Shown one piece after another: positions 1 to 6,594 of a stretch of 8,256 nt of DNA. Position numbers and translations under genes: made by a program. Numbering within the stretch: position 1 is the stretch's first letter; the number at the start of each line of letters is the position of its first letter. Source of the DNA: Bordetella parapertussis. Its GTDB lineage: Bacteria; Pseudomonadota; Gammaproteobacteria; Burkholderiales; SG8-41. The notes beneath the pieces were generated by a model. It did not search any database. It had not been told where the DNA came from and saw only the letters and a program-made list of their open reading frames with translations. The stretch is from NCBI GenBank assembly GCA_945870465.1, contig CAMBSS010000180.1, forward strand, positions 1-8,256, given 5' to 3'.

Positions 1-1185
1 CGGCCCGTAGCGCATCGTATAGCCGCCGAAAAACCCGACAATCAGCAGGGCGTCGATGTTTGGATCGTCGAGTATGGCTTGCGCGATGGATCCGCAATAC
101 TCGACGCGTGGATCGGTGCCTCCGCCGGAGTCGACCGGATTCGAGATCGCGCTCGCATTCGGGATAATTGCGTGAATCCTGGCTTGCGTGGCCGCGTCCA
201 AGGCAGGAAGCGTCAGTCCGCGGTCGACTAGCGCTTCCGCGGCTACCGTAATAACTCCACCGCCTTCCGACAGCACTGCGACGCGTTTCCCGGCCATCGG
301 CGGAAAGAGTGCGAGCGCCTCCGCAACCGGATAGAGTTCGTCCATGCGTGTAACCACGCTTATGCCGGCCTGCGGCAGCACACCTTTGCTGACGTCGTAA
401 TCGCCGGCAAGGGATCCGCTGTGCGATTTGGCTGCTCGCCTGCCTTCCGCGCTTCGACCCGCAACATACATGACCACAGGCTTGCGCTGCGTCACTTTAC
501 GCGCCGAGGCGAGATACGCGGGTCCATTCTTGAAGCCTTCGATGTAGGAGATTATGGTTTTGACCTCTTGATCATCACCAAAGCACTCAAGGTATTCATG
601 GAACTGGATGTCGGATTGATTGCCGACGCTTAACATGGTGTTGATGCCGAAGTACCCGTGATACTGGGCCTCCGTTAGCGCCGACACATTCACATTAGCC
701 GAGTTCGACAGCAGGACGAGCGGACCGCGGGGTATATTCGGCACGCCGATAGCATTGCATCCTAACCGTGCGCTAAACATGCCGTTGGTGTTGGGGCCTA
801 TGAAACGCACGTTGTAGCGCTGTGCGATTGCGACCGTCTGCTCCTCGATTAGACGCCCTGCTTCACTGGCTTCCCCGAACCCGCCCGCAAGCAGTATTGC
901 GCCCTTGACGCCTTTGCGTCCGCACGCTTCGATTACGCTAGGGACCGTCTTGGCTGCGGTGCAGACCAGCGCAACATCGATTTCGCCTGGTGCATCATCG
1001 ATGCTCGGATAACACTTGAGCCCGAGGATTTCGCTTTCCTTGGGATTGATCGGATAGATCTGGCCTTGATATTTGTCCCCAAACAGAGACTGTATCGCGC
1101 GGTAACCGCGTTTGGTTGGGTCTTGTGAGGCACCGATTATCGCGATTGTATGCGGGTTTAGGATGCGATCGAGGTAATGCGCCAT
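1..1185 (-). CDS. NDP-forming acyl-CoA synthetase (acetate-CoA ligase, ADP-forming, alpha-type), partial
   Basis: The frame stays open from ATG at 1185 to the left edge, giving 395 residues; the C-terminus lies outside the window. Family role: acyl-CoA + ADP/GDP + Pi to acid + CoA + ATP/GTP, or the reverse, through a phospho-histidine; cytoplasmic. Seen: an N-terminal CoA-binding Rossmann domain with AIIGAS at residues 15-20 and YPINPKE at 44-50, then GPNTNG at 130-135 at the end of the CoA-binding part. The succinyl-CoA-ligase-like flavodoxin domain follows, with YIEG (Glu216) and KSHSGSLAG, whose His255 matches the phosphorylated His257 of the archaeal alpha subunit. Both catalytic positions are kept. 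A GGGGA ribosome-binding-like stretch lies about 11 nt before the ATG. It is divergent from the ThDP enzyme, so the two may share a regulator. Whether an ATP-grasp beta domain is fused downstream cannot be seen. The acid substrate is unknown. Confidence 0.9.
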   Translation of the reverse strand, partial: MAHYLDRILNPHTIAIIGASQDPTKRGYRAIQSLFGDKYQGQIYPINPKESEILGLKCYPSIDDAPGEIDVALVCTAAKTVPSVIEACGRKGVKGAILLAGGFGEASEAGRLIEEQTVAIAQRYNVRFIGPNTNGMFSARLGCNAIGVPNIPRGPLVLLSNSANVNVSALTEAQYHGYFGINTMLSVGNQSDIQFHEYLECFGDDQEVKTIISYIEGFKNGPAYLASARKVTQRKPVVMYVAGRSAEGRRAAKSHSGSLAGDYDVSKGVLPQAGISVVTRMDELYPVAEALALFPPMAGKRVAVLSEGGGVITVAAEALVDRGLTLPALDAATQARIHAIIPNASAISNPVDSGGGTDPRVEYCGSIAQAILDDPNIDALLIVGFFGGYTMRYGP

Positions 1186-1309
1186 GACGCTACCGTCCCC
1201 TTATCTTGTCAGTGGTGCAATGAGAAAGAAGCGCGCAACGAGGCGAGTCCAGCGCGGCTGCGTCGACTTGCGCACAGATGCACTTGATTAATATTAAAAA
1301 CAATTGAGA

Positions 1310-1337
1310 AGTATACCCACCCTTGCACTGTTGTCAA
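1310..1337 (-). promoter_or_regulatory. sigma-70-type promoter for the CoA ligase gene
   Basis: On the minus strand a perfect TTGACA (1337-1332) is followed after 16 nt by TATACT (1315-1310), one mismatch from TATAAT. Transcription would start near 1303, leaving a leader of about 118 nt before the ATG at 1185. It lies in the AT-rich part of an otherwise GC-rich window. The promoter call is from motif match and position only. Confidence 0.65.
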
Positions 1338-1359
1338 TCTTGTCATAACCTTGTACTTT
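1331..1359 (+). promoter_or_regulatory. TTGT-repeat regulatory segment upstream of the ThDP enzyme gene
   Basis: Three TTGT-starting copies (TTGTCA at 1331, TTGTCA at 1340, TTGTAC at 1351) lie at 9- and 11-bp spacing, 36-64 bp before the ThDP enzyme start. TTGTCA at 1331 with TACTTT at 1354-1359 gives a 17-nt spacer and could be a weak rightward promoter. The first copy overlaps the -35 box of the leftward promoter, so a regulator bound here could control both genes. The 10-bp palindrome TTAATATTAA (1288-1297) lies nearby. Function is inferred. Confidence 0.25.
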
Positions 1360-1394
1360 ATTAGATAAAGAAACATATTTCAGGAGTCATCTGC

Positions 1395-3038
1395 ATGCCT
1401 GTCACCGGTTCCGAGCTCGTTGCGCAGACGCTTGCGCGTCATGGTATCGACGCGTTTTTTTTCATAATGGGCGCGCCTATGATGGGCGTCGAAACGGCGT
1501 GCATCGAGGCGGGCATGCGGGGTGTGGATGTGCGTCACGAGCAGGCTGCGGCCATGATGGCGCACGCATACTCGCGGGTGCTGCGCAAGACGGGTGTATG
1601 CATGGCGTGCTCCGGACCCGGCACCGTAAATATCGCCAGCGGCCTGGCCACCGCTTTCGTGGACTGCGCACCGGTGCTTGCGCTTGGGGGTGCAAGTCCG
1701 TGGAACGAATGGGGCACCGGCAGTTTTCAGGAGATCGATCAAGTCGCAATAATGCGTCCAGTGACCAAGTGGGCCGAGCGCTGCTATGAAACGCGCAGGA
1801 TTCCCGAGATTATCGACAAGGCCATCCGCATGGCATGGTCCGGCAAACCCGGCCCGGTTTACGTCGATCTTCCTACCGACGTGCTCATGGGTTCCGTGGA
1901 TGGGGACAAGGTAGTATGGCCGCGCGACCGTCAGCCCAAAAAAACGCGGCCGGCGGCGGACCCATCGCAGGTTGCCGCGGCGGTAGCGTTGCTACAAAAG
2001 GCGGAGCGACCGGTGCTTCTTTCCGGAAGCGGTGTCATCTGGTCCGACGCTGCGGCAGAACTGCAGGCATGGGTTGAGCAGTCCGGCCTGCCGTTTTATA
2101 CGACGCCACAGGGTCGGGGCGTGGTCCCCGAGGACCACGCACATGCATTCCCGAACGCGCGTTCCACAGCGCTGAAGGAGGCCGATCTGCTGATGGTAGT
2201 CGGCACCCGGATCAACTATGTTTTCGGCCACCTGCGGCCGCCGCGTTTCAACGCCGATGCGAAAATCATCCGCATCGACGTCGATGCTGCAGAAATCGAC
2301 GGCATGCAGCGCGTGGACGTCGGCTTGATAGGCGACGCGAAAGCCGTGCTGGAGCAGCTGCTGCAGGCGGGAAAGAGCGCGGTCGATACGAACCGTTATG
2401 CGAACTGGCGCAAGCGGCTGCAGGGCATAAATTCGGAAAAAGCCGCCGCTCAGGAGAAAGAACTCGCCACGGACGCCGCGCCTATTCATCCGCTGCGTCT
2501 TTGCAAAGAGATACGTGACTTCATGCGCCGCGACGCGATACTGTGCGTGGATGGGCAGGAGATCTTGAATTTTGGCCGGCAGTCGATTCCCACGCACGTC
2601 GCGGGACACCGCCTCAATTCGGGGCCATTTGGCACGATGGGTGTCGGACTGCCGTTTGGCATAGGCGCCAAAGTGGCGATTCCCGACGCCCAGGTCATCG
2701 TGTTGCACGGCGACGGGTCATTCGGATTGAACGGCCTCGAACTCGACACCGCGATCCGGCATAAAATTCCGCTACTCGTGATCATCAGTCTCAACGGCGG
2801 TTGGACGGCGGACCCGAAAGGCGACAAACCGGGAAGGAACCTCGGCTACACCCGCTTCGACCTGATCGCGGAAGTCCTCGGCGGGCACGGCGAATTCGTG
2901 GAAAAAGCGGAGGACATCCGGCCCGCCCTCGAGCGTGCGCAGAAGGCAGTGGATGCAGGCCGCGTTGCCGTCGTCAACGTCGTCACCGATCATCGGGCGC
3001 GCGCGACGACCGTGCGGTTCTCGGCAATGAACACCTGA
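1395..3038 (+). CDS. ThDP-dependent enzyme, 2-hydroxyacyl-CoA lyase / oxalyl-CoA decarboxylase-like
   Basis: 547 residues, the usual length for the acetolactate synthase / pyruvate decarboxylase superfamily, with three domains. The PYR domain (about 4-165) has the catalytic Glu49 in RHEQAA and CSGPGT at 72-77. The central domain spans about 192-325. The PP domain (about 370-535) has GDGSFG (439-444, metal ligand Asp440) and Asn467 in LNGGW, the second half of the ThDP motif. The cofactor site appears intact. The stretches FQEIDQV (111-117), GKPGPVYVDLP (150-160) and GLELDTAIRHKIP (447-459) resemble 2-hydroxyacyl-CoA lyase and oxalyl-CoA decarboxylase more than biosynthetic acetolactate synthase. 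No regulatory subunit gene is adjacent. The divergent CoA ligase also suggests a CoA-thioester substrate, but this is inference. AGGAG at 1382-1386, 8 nt before the ATG, supports the start. The Bug gene follows after 90 nt, probably co-transcribed. Confidence 0.85.
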   Translation: MPVTGSELVAQTLARHGIDAFFFIMGAPMMGVETACIEAGMRGVDVRHEQAAAMMAHAYSRVLRKTGVCMACSGPGTVNIASGLATAFVDCAPVLALGGASPWNEWGTGSFQEIDQVAIMRPVTKWAERCYETRRIPEIIDKAIRMAWSGKPGPVYVDLPTDVLMGSVDGDKVVWPRDRQPKKTRPAADPSQVAAAVALLQKAERPVLLSGSGVIWSDAAAELQAWVEQSGLPFYTTPQGRGVVPEDHAHAFPNARSTALKEADLLMVVGTRINYVFGHLRPPRFNADAKIIRIDVDAAEIDGMQRVDVGLIGDAKAVLEQLLQAGKSAVDTNRYANWRKRLQGINSEKAAAQEKELATDAAPIHPLRLCKEIRDFMRRDAILCVDGQEILNFGRQSIPTHVAGHRLNSGPFGTMGVGLPFGIGAKVAIPDAQVIVLHGDGSFGLNGLELDTAIRHKIPLLVIISLNGGWTADPKGDKPGRNLGYTRFDLIAEVLGGHGEFVEKAEDIRPALERAQKAVDAGRVAVVNVVTDHRARATTVRFSAMNT

Positions 3039-3128
3039 TGCGCATCGGTTGAATTTTCGCGTCAGTGGCGATATCGTCGGCGCACCAGCAATTGCACGGT
3101 TCATCGTTATCTGGACGGGGGTGGAAAG

Positions 3129-4100
3129 ATGAAGAGTAAAGCCGGTTGGGGCATGGCGCTTATTTTGGCGGGTCTCTGCGCATCCGCATGGGCACAAAGC
3201 TATCCGGCAAAGCCCGTGCGCTTCCTTGTGGGCTTCGCGGCCGGCGGCAGCGTCGATGTTCTCGCTCGTTTCTATGCGCAGAAAATGAGCGAGTCGATGG
3301 GGCAGCAAATCATTATTGATAACCGGCCCGGCGCGGGCAGCAACATCGCCGGCGCCATCGTGGCGAAGGCTTCTCCCGATGGCTACTCCCTGTTCGTCGG
3401 CAGCGCGGGGGGGCTGGCAGGCAACCTGGCAATTTATCAGCGCATGCCGTATAACCCGCTCACCGACTTCACACCCATCGCAGTGCTTGCCTACCAAGCT
3501 AACATCCTGGTCGTTAACCCATCGCTGCCCACCAAAAACGTAAAGGAGTTCATCGCGTTGGCTCGCAGCAGGCCTGCGCAGATTAACGTGGGTTCGGGAG
3601 GTAACGGCTCCTCCCAGCACATGTCGCTTGAGGCGTTCATGAAAGTGGCGGGTGTCAAAATGCTGCATATTCCCTACAAAGGGGGCGCGCCGGCGGTCAC
3701 TGATCTCTTGGGCGGGCAGATTGACGCGATTTTCGCGCCCATTCCAGAGGCGATGGTCCATCTTCAGACCGGAAAATTGCGCGCGCTTGGAGTCACTGGC
3801 GCCAAGCGGGCCGCGGCCCTGCCCAATGTCCCCACGATCAAGGAAGCAGGACTTCCCGGCTATGAATTCGACGGGTTCATGGGCCTCGTCGCTCCCGTCG
3901 GGTTGCACCAAGACATCGTTACCCGCCTGAATCGCGAAGTGAACAATGCGCTAACCGATAACTCCCTTAAAGCGCGGCTACTGGAGTCGGGACTGGAACT
4001 CGGTGGTGGCACGCCGGAGCAGCTTGCCAGCGCTATGCGCGCGCAGGCAGAGACCATGATCAAGCTAGCCAAGGATGCAGGCATCAAGCCTGTTGACTAG
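3129..4100 (+). CDS. Bug/TctC-family tripartite tricarboxylate-type solute-binding protein
   Basis: 323 residues, normal for the family. A Sec signal peptide occupies about residues 1-22 (Lys at 2 and 4, a hydrophobic core, and AWA before Gln23). The family entry motif follows: YPAKPVRFLVGFAAGGSVD, with Asp43 in the ligand loop. Also present are the NRPGAG loop (65-70), the ASPDGY turn, IPYKGG, and the C-terminal LPNVPT...EAGLPGY signature. Bug proteins are periplasmic binding proteins for carboxylates or other small organics, and sometimes signal rather than transport. No TctA or TctB membrane genes are in view, so it is an orphan here, as is common in Burkholderiales. It sits 90 nt after the ThDP enzyme on the same strand, so its ligand may feed that pathway; this is inference. 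A G-rich stretch just before the ATG can serve as ribosome-binding site. Confidence 0.93.
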   Translation: MKSKAGWGMALILAGLCASAWAQSYPAKPVRFLVGFAAGGSVDVLARFYAQKMSESMGQQIIIDNRPGAGSNIAGAIVAKASPDGYSLFVGSAGGLAGNLAIYQRMPYNPLTDFTPIAVLAYQANILVVNPSLPTKNVKEFIALARSRPAQINVGSGGNGSSQHMSLEAFMKVAGVKMLHIPYKGGAPAVTDLLGGQIDAIFAPIPEAMVHLQTGKLRALGVTGAKRAAALPNVPTIKEAGLPGYEFDGFMGLVAPVGLHQDIVTRLNREVNNALTDNSLKARLLESGLELGGGTPEQLASAMRAQAETMIKLAKDAGIKPVD

Positions 4101-5064
4101 CTATGCGAATAGGAAATTTAAACGCCTCTTTTGACTGCCCGCGACTATATCGCCGGCCCAGGAAGCGGTCAATCGCGCGGTGTTTGGTGCAAGTTCCCCA
4201 CTGCGCCTCGAGCGTCACACGATTCGCTTCTAATCCATACGGCCAGAAATTTTCGCCGAGCACGTGCCGTGTTTCAGCGAGATGCGCGGGCGCCCACGGC
4301 AGCATCGTCATTGGCGCCTGCTCAATTCGAGATCGCGGATGGCGCTCGTCTTGGCGGCGCAGAACGCGTAGAACAGCGCAGAAGCAAGCGTAGGATGGCG
4401 CTCGATCAACGACCGGCGCACAGCGAGCACGTGCATAATGGGGAAGATACCGGTATTGGCAAAGTAGCGCGCCTCGTCGTTCCGCCAATCCGGGAACAAA
4501 AGCCCCACGCCCGGCGCGCCGAGACAACGCGGCGGCGAGTAAGCGAGCAAACCGTCGATCGCACCGGCCGCGAGTTGATATGCGAGCAGTGCATCGCCGG
4601 CCAATGCGATGCCGATACCGGCAATTGCCGGCACCTTTATTTCCGTGCTCGTGCGCTCGCGCGAGTCGACATCGCCCACCCGCCAGCGTACGCGCCCAAG
4701 GTCGACACCGTAGTAGCTTTGCAGGACGCCGCGCGCCACGAGCGATACGGTGTTCGTGTATTCACGCAAGCCCACGATTTTTCCCTCGAGATCTTTGGGC
4801 CCGCGGATACCGCGATCAGTGCGGACAAACAGCGCTTGGTGGCGGAAACAGCGCGTCGGGAAAATCGGCAGCGCAACGTACGGGCTGTGTGCGCGTGCAG
4901 CGGCGATCAAGTAGTTGCAAAACGAGAGTTCGGTGACGTCGAATTCGCCGCTCGCGAAAGCGCGGCTGAACAGAGTCTCGAGCTCGCCCGTGGTCCAGGC
5001 CATCGAGCAGGGGCAGTGCGCGGTCGAAGCTGCCGACCGCTGCGGTAATGCGGGGAAGCGTCAA
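4084..5064 (-). pseudogene. 4,5-dihydroxyphthalate decarboxylase-like / solute-binding-fold protein, frameshifted
   Basis: Pieces of one family protein lie in sequence in shifted frames. Frame A from TTG at 5064 gives the N-terminal signature ending FDRALPLLDG. The next part is in frame B (4998-4308): WTTGELETLFSRAF, then GEFDVTELSF, GRVRWRVGDVDS and FPIMHVLAVRRS, ending at TGA 4310-4308. The C-terminal signature (TMLPW, ENFWPYGLEANR) is back in frame A from about 4325. By comparison with the remembered family pattern, about 29 nt are missing at the first junction (near 4998) and about one base at the second (4310-4330). The last part past 4201 no longer resembles the family. Members are often named 4,5-dihydroxyphthalate decarboxylase but have a periplasmic-binding-protein-like fold. 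It follows the hydratase alpha gene by 42 nt. A truncated 231-residue product from ATG 5003 is possible, but no ribosome-binding site is seen. Assembly error could explain the second lesion, hardly the first. Confidence 0.75.
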
Positions 5065-5106
5065 GCTACTAGGAGAATTGCGGACTGAACAGCCTACGGA
5101 TGCACG

Positions 5107-5763
5107 TCAACCGTGCGCCCGCAGTATCGCGGTGCCAATCATGCTGTCGCGCGTGACCAGCGCGGCGAGTTGGGCCTCGGTCAGACTGTCGGAACCTGCC
5201 GGCCGCATGGGCAGCACGAGATAACGCAAGTCCGCCGTCGAATCATGCACGCGCACGGCGACACGTTCCGGCAGTTCGAGGCCGAACTCACGCAGCACCG
5301 CGCGCGGCTCGCGCACGGCGCGCGAGCGATAGGCGCGGCTTTTGTACCATGCGGGCGGCAAGCCCAGCAGCATGCGCGGGTAGCACGAGCACAGCGTGCA
5401 AACGACCATGTTGTGCACGTCCGGCGTGTTTTCGACGACGGTGAGAGTCACGTCGTAGAGGGCCATTTCGAATCCCATGCCGGCGCACGCGGTCGTCGCG
5501 TCCCGCAGCAGCAAGTCCTTGAATTCCGGATTGGTCCATGCGCGCGCGACGACACGCGCGCCGCCTTCAGGCGAGCGGCTTTCGATGTCCTGGACAAGCT
5601 GGCGTATTTCATCGGCGGTCGTCACGCCTTGCGCAATCAACAATTCGCGCAATGCTATTTCGAGCTTGCGGTAATACGTCAGCGAGTCGTCGTGGTCCGC
5701 CTGCGGCGGATGCTGATGGCGTCCGCCCGGCTCGTGATGGTGGTGGTCGTGATGGTCACTCAT
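5107..5763 (-). CDS. Co-type nitrile hydratase alpha subunit (or thiocyanate hydrolase gamma-like), His-rich N-terminus
   Basis: 218 residues. The metal site CTLCSC is at 122-127 within a VENTPDVHNMVVCTLCSCYP block. The Thr in CTLCSC marks the cobalt rather than the iron (CSLCSC) type; in the family Cys125 and Cys127 are oxidised to sulfinate and sulfenate. Further family blocks are GLPPAWYKSRAYRSRAV (134-150), EPRAVLREFG, RYLVLPMRP (180-188) and LVTRDSMIG near the end. The family hydrates nitriles to amides; the gamma subunit of thiocyanate hydrolase has the same fold, and the sequence alone does not decide between them. Unusual: the first 24 residues hold nine His (HH at 4-5, HHHH at 7-10, 16, 18, 24), not part of the conserved fold. 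The ATG overlaps the beta-C stop (ATGA), implying translational coupling, and GGAAG lies 7 nt upstream. No activator gene is visible. Confidence 0.92.
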   Translation of the reverse strand: MSDHHDHHHHEPGGRHQHPPQADHDDSLTYYRKLEIALRELLIAQGVTTADEIRQLVQDIESRSPEGGARVVARAWTNPEFKDLLLRDATTACAGMGFEMALYDVTLTVVENTPDVHNMVVCTLCSCYPRMLLGLPPAWYKSRAYRSRAVREPRAVLREFGLELPERVAVRVHDSTADLRYLVLPMRPAGSDSLTEAQLAALVTRDSMIGTAILRAHG

Positions 5764-6083
5764 CGTGATGCTTCCGGCCGCAGCCAGTGCTCATACAGAT
5801 CGATGTCCAGCGTATCGCCGGCAGCCCCCGCGTAATCCGGCCACACCTGGGATTGCACGAAGCGCACGCGGTACAACGCGCGCACAGGCTGGCCGCTGCG
5901 GCCATAAGCGAGTTCCTCCGGATTTTTGAAAAACCCCACAAAGCGCTCGATCGTGCCCGTCTTGCCGCGGATGTAATGCGGCGTGCGAATATGCCCCGGC
6001 GAATCCACCTGGCGCACCAGCACGCGCTCGCCGGCAACGTATGCGGGGGCGCTCGACGTTGCCGCATTCGCGGTCGCGTTCAT
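5760..6083 (-). CDS. Nitrile hydratase beta subunit, C-terminal SH3-like domain as a separate protein
   Basis: 107 residues matching only the C-terminal half of an ordinary nitrile hydratase beta subunit. Seen: AYVAGERVLVR (14-24), PGHIRTPHYIRGKTGTIER (29-47), ALYRVRF (69-75), VW, then a DIDLYEHWLRP tail (93-103). These form the SH3-like beta barrel. The RxPxYxRGK stretch (Arg33, Arg39) is the region expected to supply one arginine that hydrogen-bonds the oxidised cysteines of alpha; this assignment is by family knowledge. In thiocyanate hydrolase this half is the separate ScnA, and the gene order here (N half, C half, alpha-like) matches scnB-scnA-scnC. AAGGA lies 9 nt before the ATG, inside the second copy of a direct repeat. 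The stop overlaps the alpha start. Residues 1-13 are Ala-rich and look like a linker. Confidence 0.9.
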   Translation of the reverse strand: MNATANAATSSAPAYVAGERVLVRQVDSPGHIRTPHYIRGKTGTIERFVGFFKNPEELAYGRSGQPVRALYRVRFVQSQVWPDYAGAAGDTLDIDLYEHWLRPEASR

Positions 6084-6084
6084 T

Positions 6085-6129
6085 GCAGCGAGTCCTTGCG
6101 GTCGTCATTCACGGCAGCGGGTCCTTGCG
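6085..6129. repeat. 16-bp imperfect direct repeat (29-bp period) at the beta-N / beta-C junction
   Basis: The 16-mers at 6085-6100 and 6114-6129 differ at one base, offset by 29 bp. On the coding (minus) strand the first copy read encodes the last residues of beta-N (RKDPL) just before its stop; the second lies in the 25-nt gap and supplies AAGGA, the likely ribosome-binding site of beta-C. This suggests a local duplication helped separate, or re-initiate, the two half-subunits. Confidence 0.7.
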
Positions 6130-6417
6130 CTCGCCGATCTCGGCCATCTTCGCGGCTAGCGCTTCGACGCTGATGACGCCCTTCAGTATCAAGTTGTTCG
6201 AAATGGCGAGGATGCGCCGCTCGGCGTAGTTCAGGCTGTGATAAACCTCGCCGCCAAGGGACTCAAGCCCGCGGCGATTTTCGTCGAGGCGCAGGATTTT
6301 CCTGCGCGTGAGCATGACGAGCAGCGCCTCGACGCGCTTTTCCCACAGCTGCAGCTCGTGCTCTTCCTTCGGTACTGGGCCGGCAGTAGCGCCGCCAAGA
6401 TCGTGATAGCCTTGCAT
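6109..6417 (-). CDS. Nitrile hydratase beta subunit, N-terminal domain as a separate protein
   Basis: 102 residues matching the N-terminal half of nitrile hydratase beta (ScnB in thiocyanate hydrolase). Seen: MQGYHDLGG at the start, GPVPKEEHE (13-21), LWEKRV (24-29), LDENRRGLE (44-52), YHSLNYAERRI (59-69) and a VISVEALAAKM helix (81-91). Aligning LDENR to LDEFR of the cobalt enzyme of Pseudonocardia places Arg48 at the conserved beta Arg52 that contacts the claw-setting cysteines; that alignment is from memory. Together with the 107-residue partner it makes 209 residues, close to a full beta subunit, so nothing large is missing. It is the first gene of the operon, about 40 nt after a consensus promoter. 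No clear ribosome-binding site precedes the ATG, so translation may be weak or start on a short leader. Confidence 0.88.
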   Translation of the reverse strand: MQGYHDLGGATAGPVPKEEHELQLWEKRVEALLVMLTRRKILRLDENRRGLESLGGEVYHSLNYAERRILAISNNLILKGVISVEALAAKMAEIGERKDPLP

Positions 6418-6463
6418 AGGGTAAGGTTACGTGCCCGATTTGCGTGAAAGATAGTCTTGATAA

Positions 6464-6492
6464 ATATTAGCGAACGTTCCGGCCAGTGTCAA
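6464..6492 (-). promoter_or_regulatory. Strong sigma-70-type promoter of the hydratase operon, with spacer palindrome
   Basis: On the minus strand TTGACA (6492-6487, perfect) and TAATAT (6469-6464) are separated by an ideal 17 nt. Transcription should start near 6457, about 40 nt before the beta-N ATG. The spacer contains the 8-bp palindrome GAACGTTC (6472-6479), well placed for a repressor or a spacer-distorting activator. The promoter call rests on motif match, spacing and position; the operator role is inference. Confidence 0.75.
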
Positions 6493-6594
6493 TTTAACCA
6501 TTGCGGGCACGGAATTTGCTTTGGGGTGGGGAGACGCACCCTCGCGGAGGTTCGATAAACTGTGGTACCCTCCTAAAAAAGATGAAAGCGTACC

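Noticed and set aside
421..633. Plus-strand open frame of 70 codons inside the CoA ligase gene
   Set aside because: It is antisense to conserved motifs including the catalytic His, with no upstream ribosome-binding site.
1455..1462. Run of eight T in codons 21-23 of the ThDP gene, a possible slippage or phase-variation tract
   Set aside because: The run simply encodes Phe-Phe-Phe in a conserved region, and a single tract of this length without other evidence is weak.
2772..3911. Long minus-strand open frame (379 codons) opposite the ThDP and first Bug genes
   Set aside because: It spans parts of two well-supported plus-strand genes, shows no family motif, and has the Arg/His/Gly-rich composition of a GC-rich shadow frame.
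4310..4330. Programmed frameshift to join the parts of the decarboxylase-like gene
   Set aside because: No slippery heptamer or stimulatory structure is evident, and the first junction lacks sequence altogether, so decay or assembly error explains it better.
4131..5048. Plus-strand open frame (305 codons) across the broken decarboxylase-like gene
   Set aside because: No recognisable domain and a shadow-like composition; the minus strand carries several family signatures in order, so the coding signal belongs there.
5113..5835. Plus-strand open frame (240 codons) opposite the hydratase alpha gene
   Set aside because: It is antisense to a protein with an intact metal motif, and its sequence is His/Arg-rich shadow translation.
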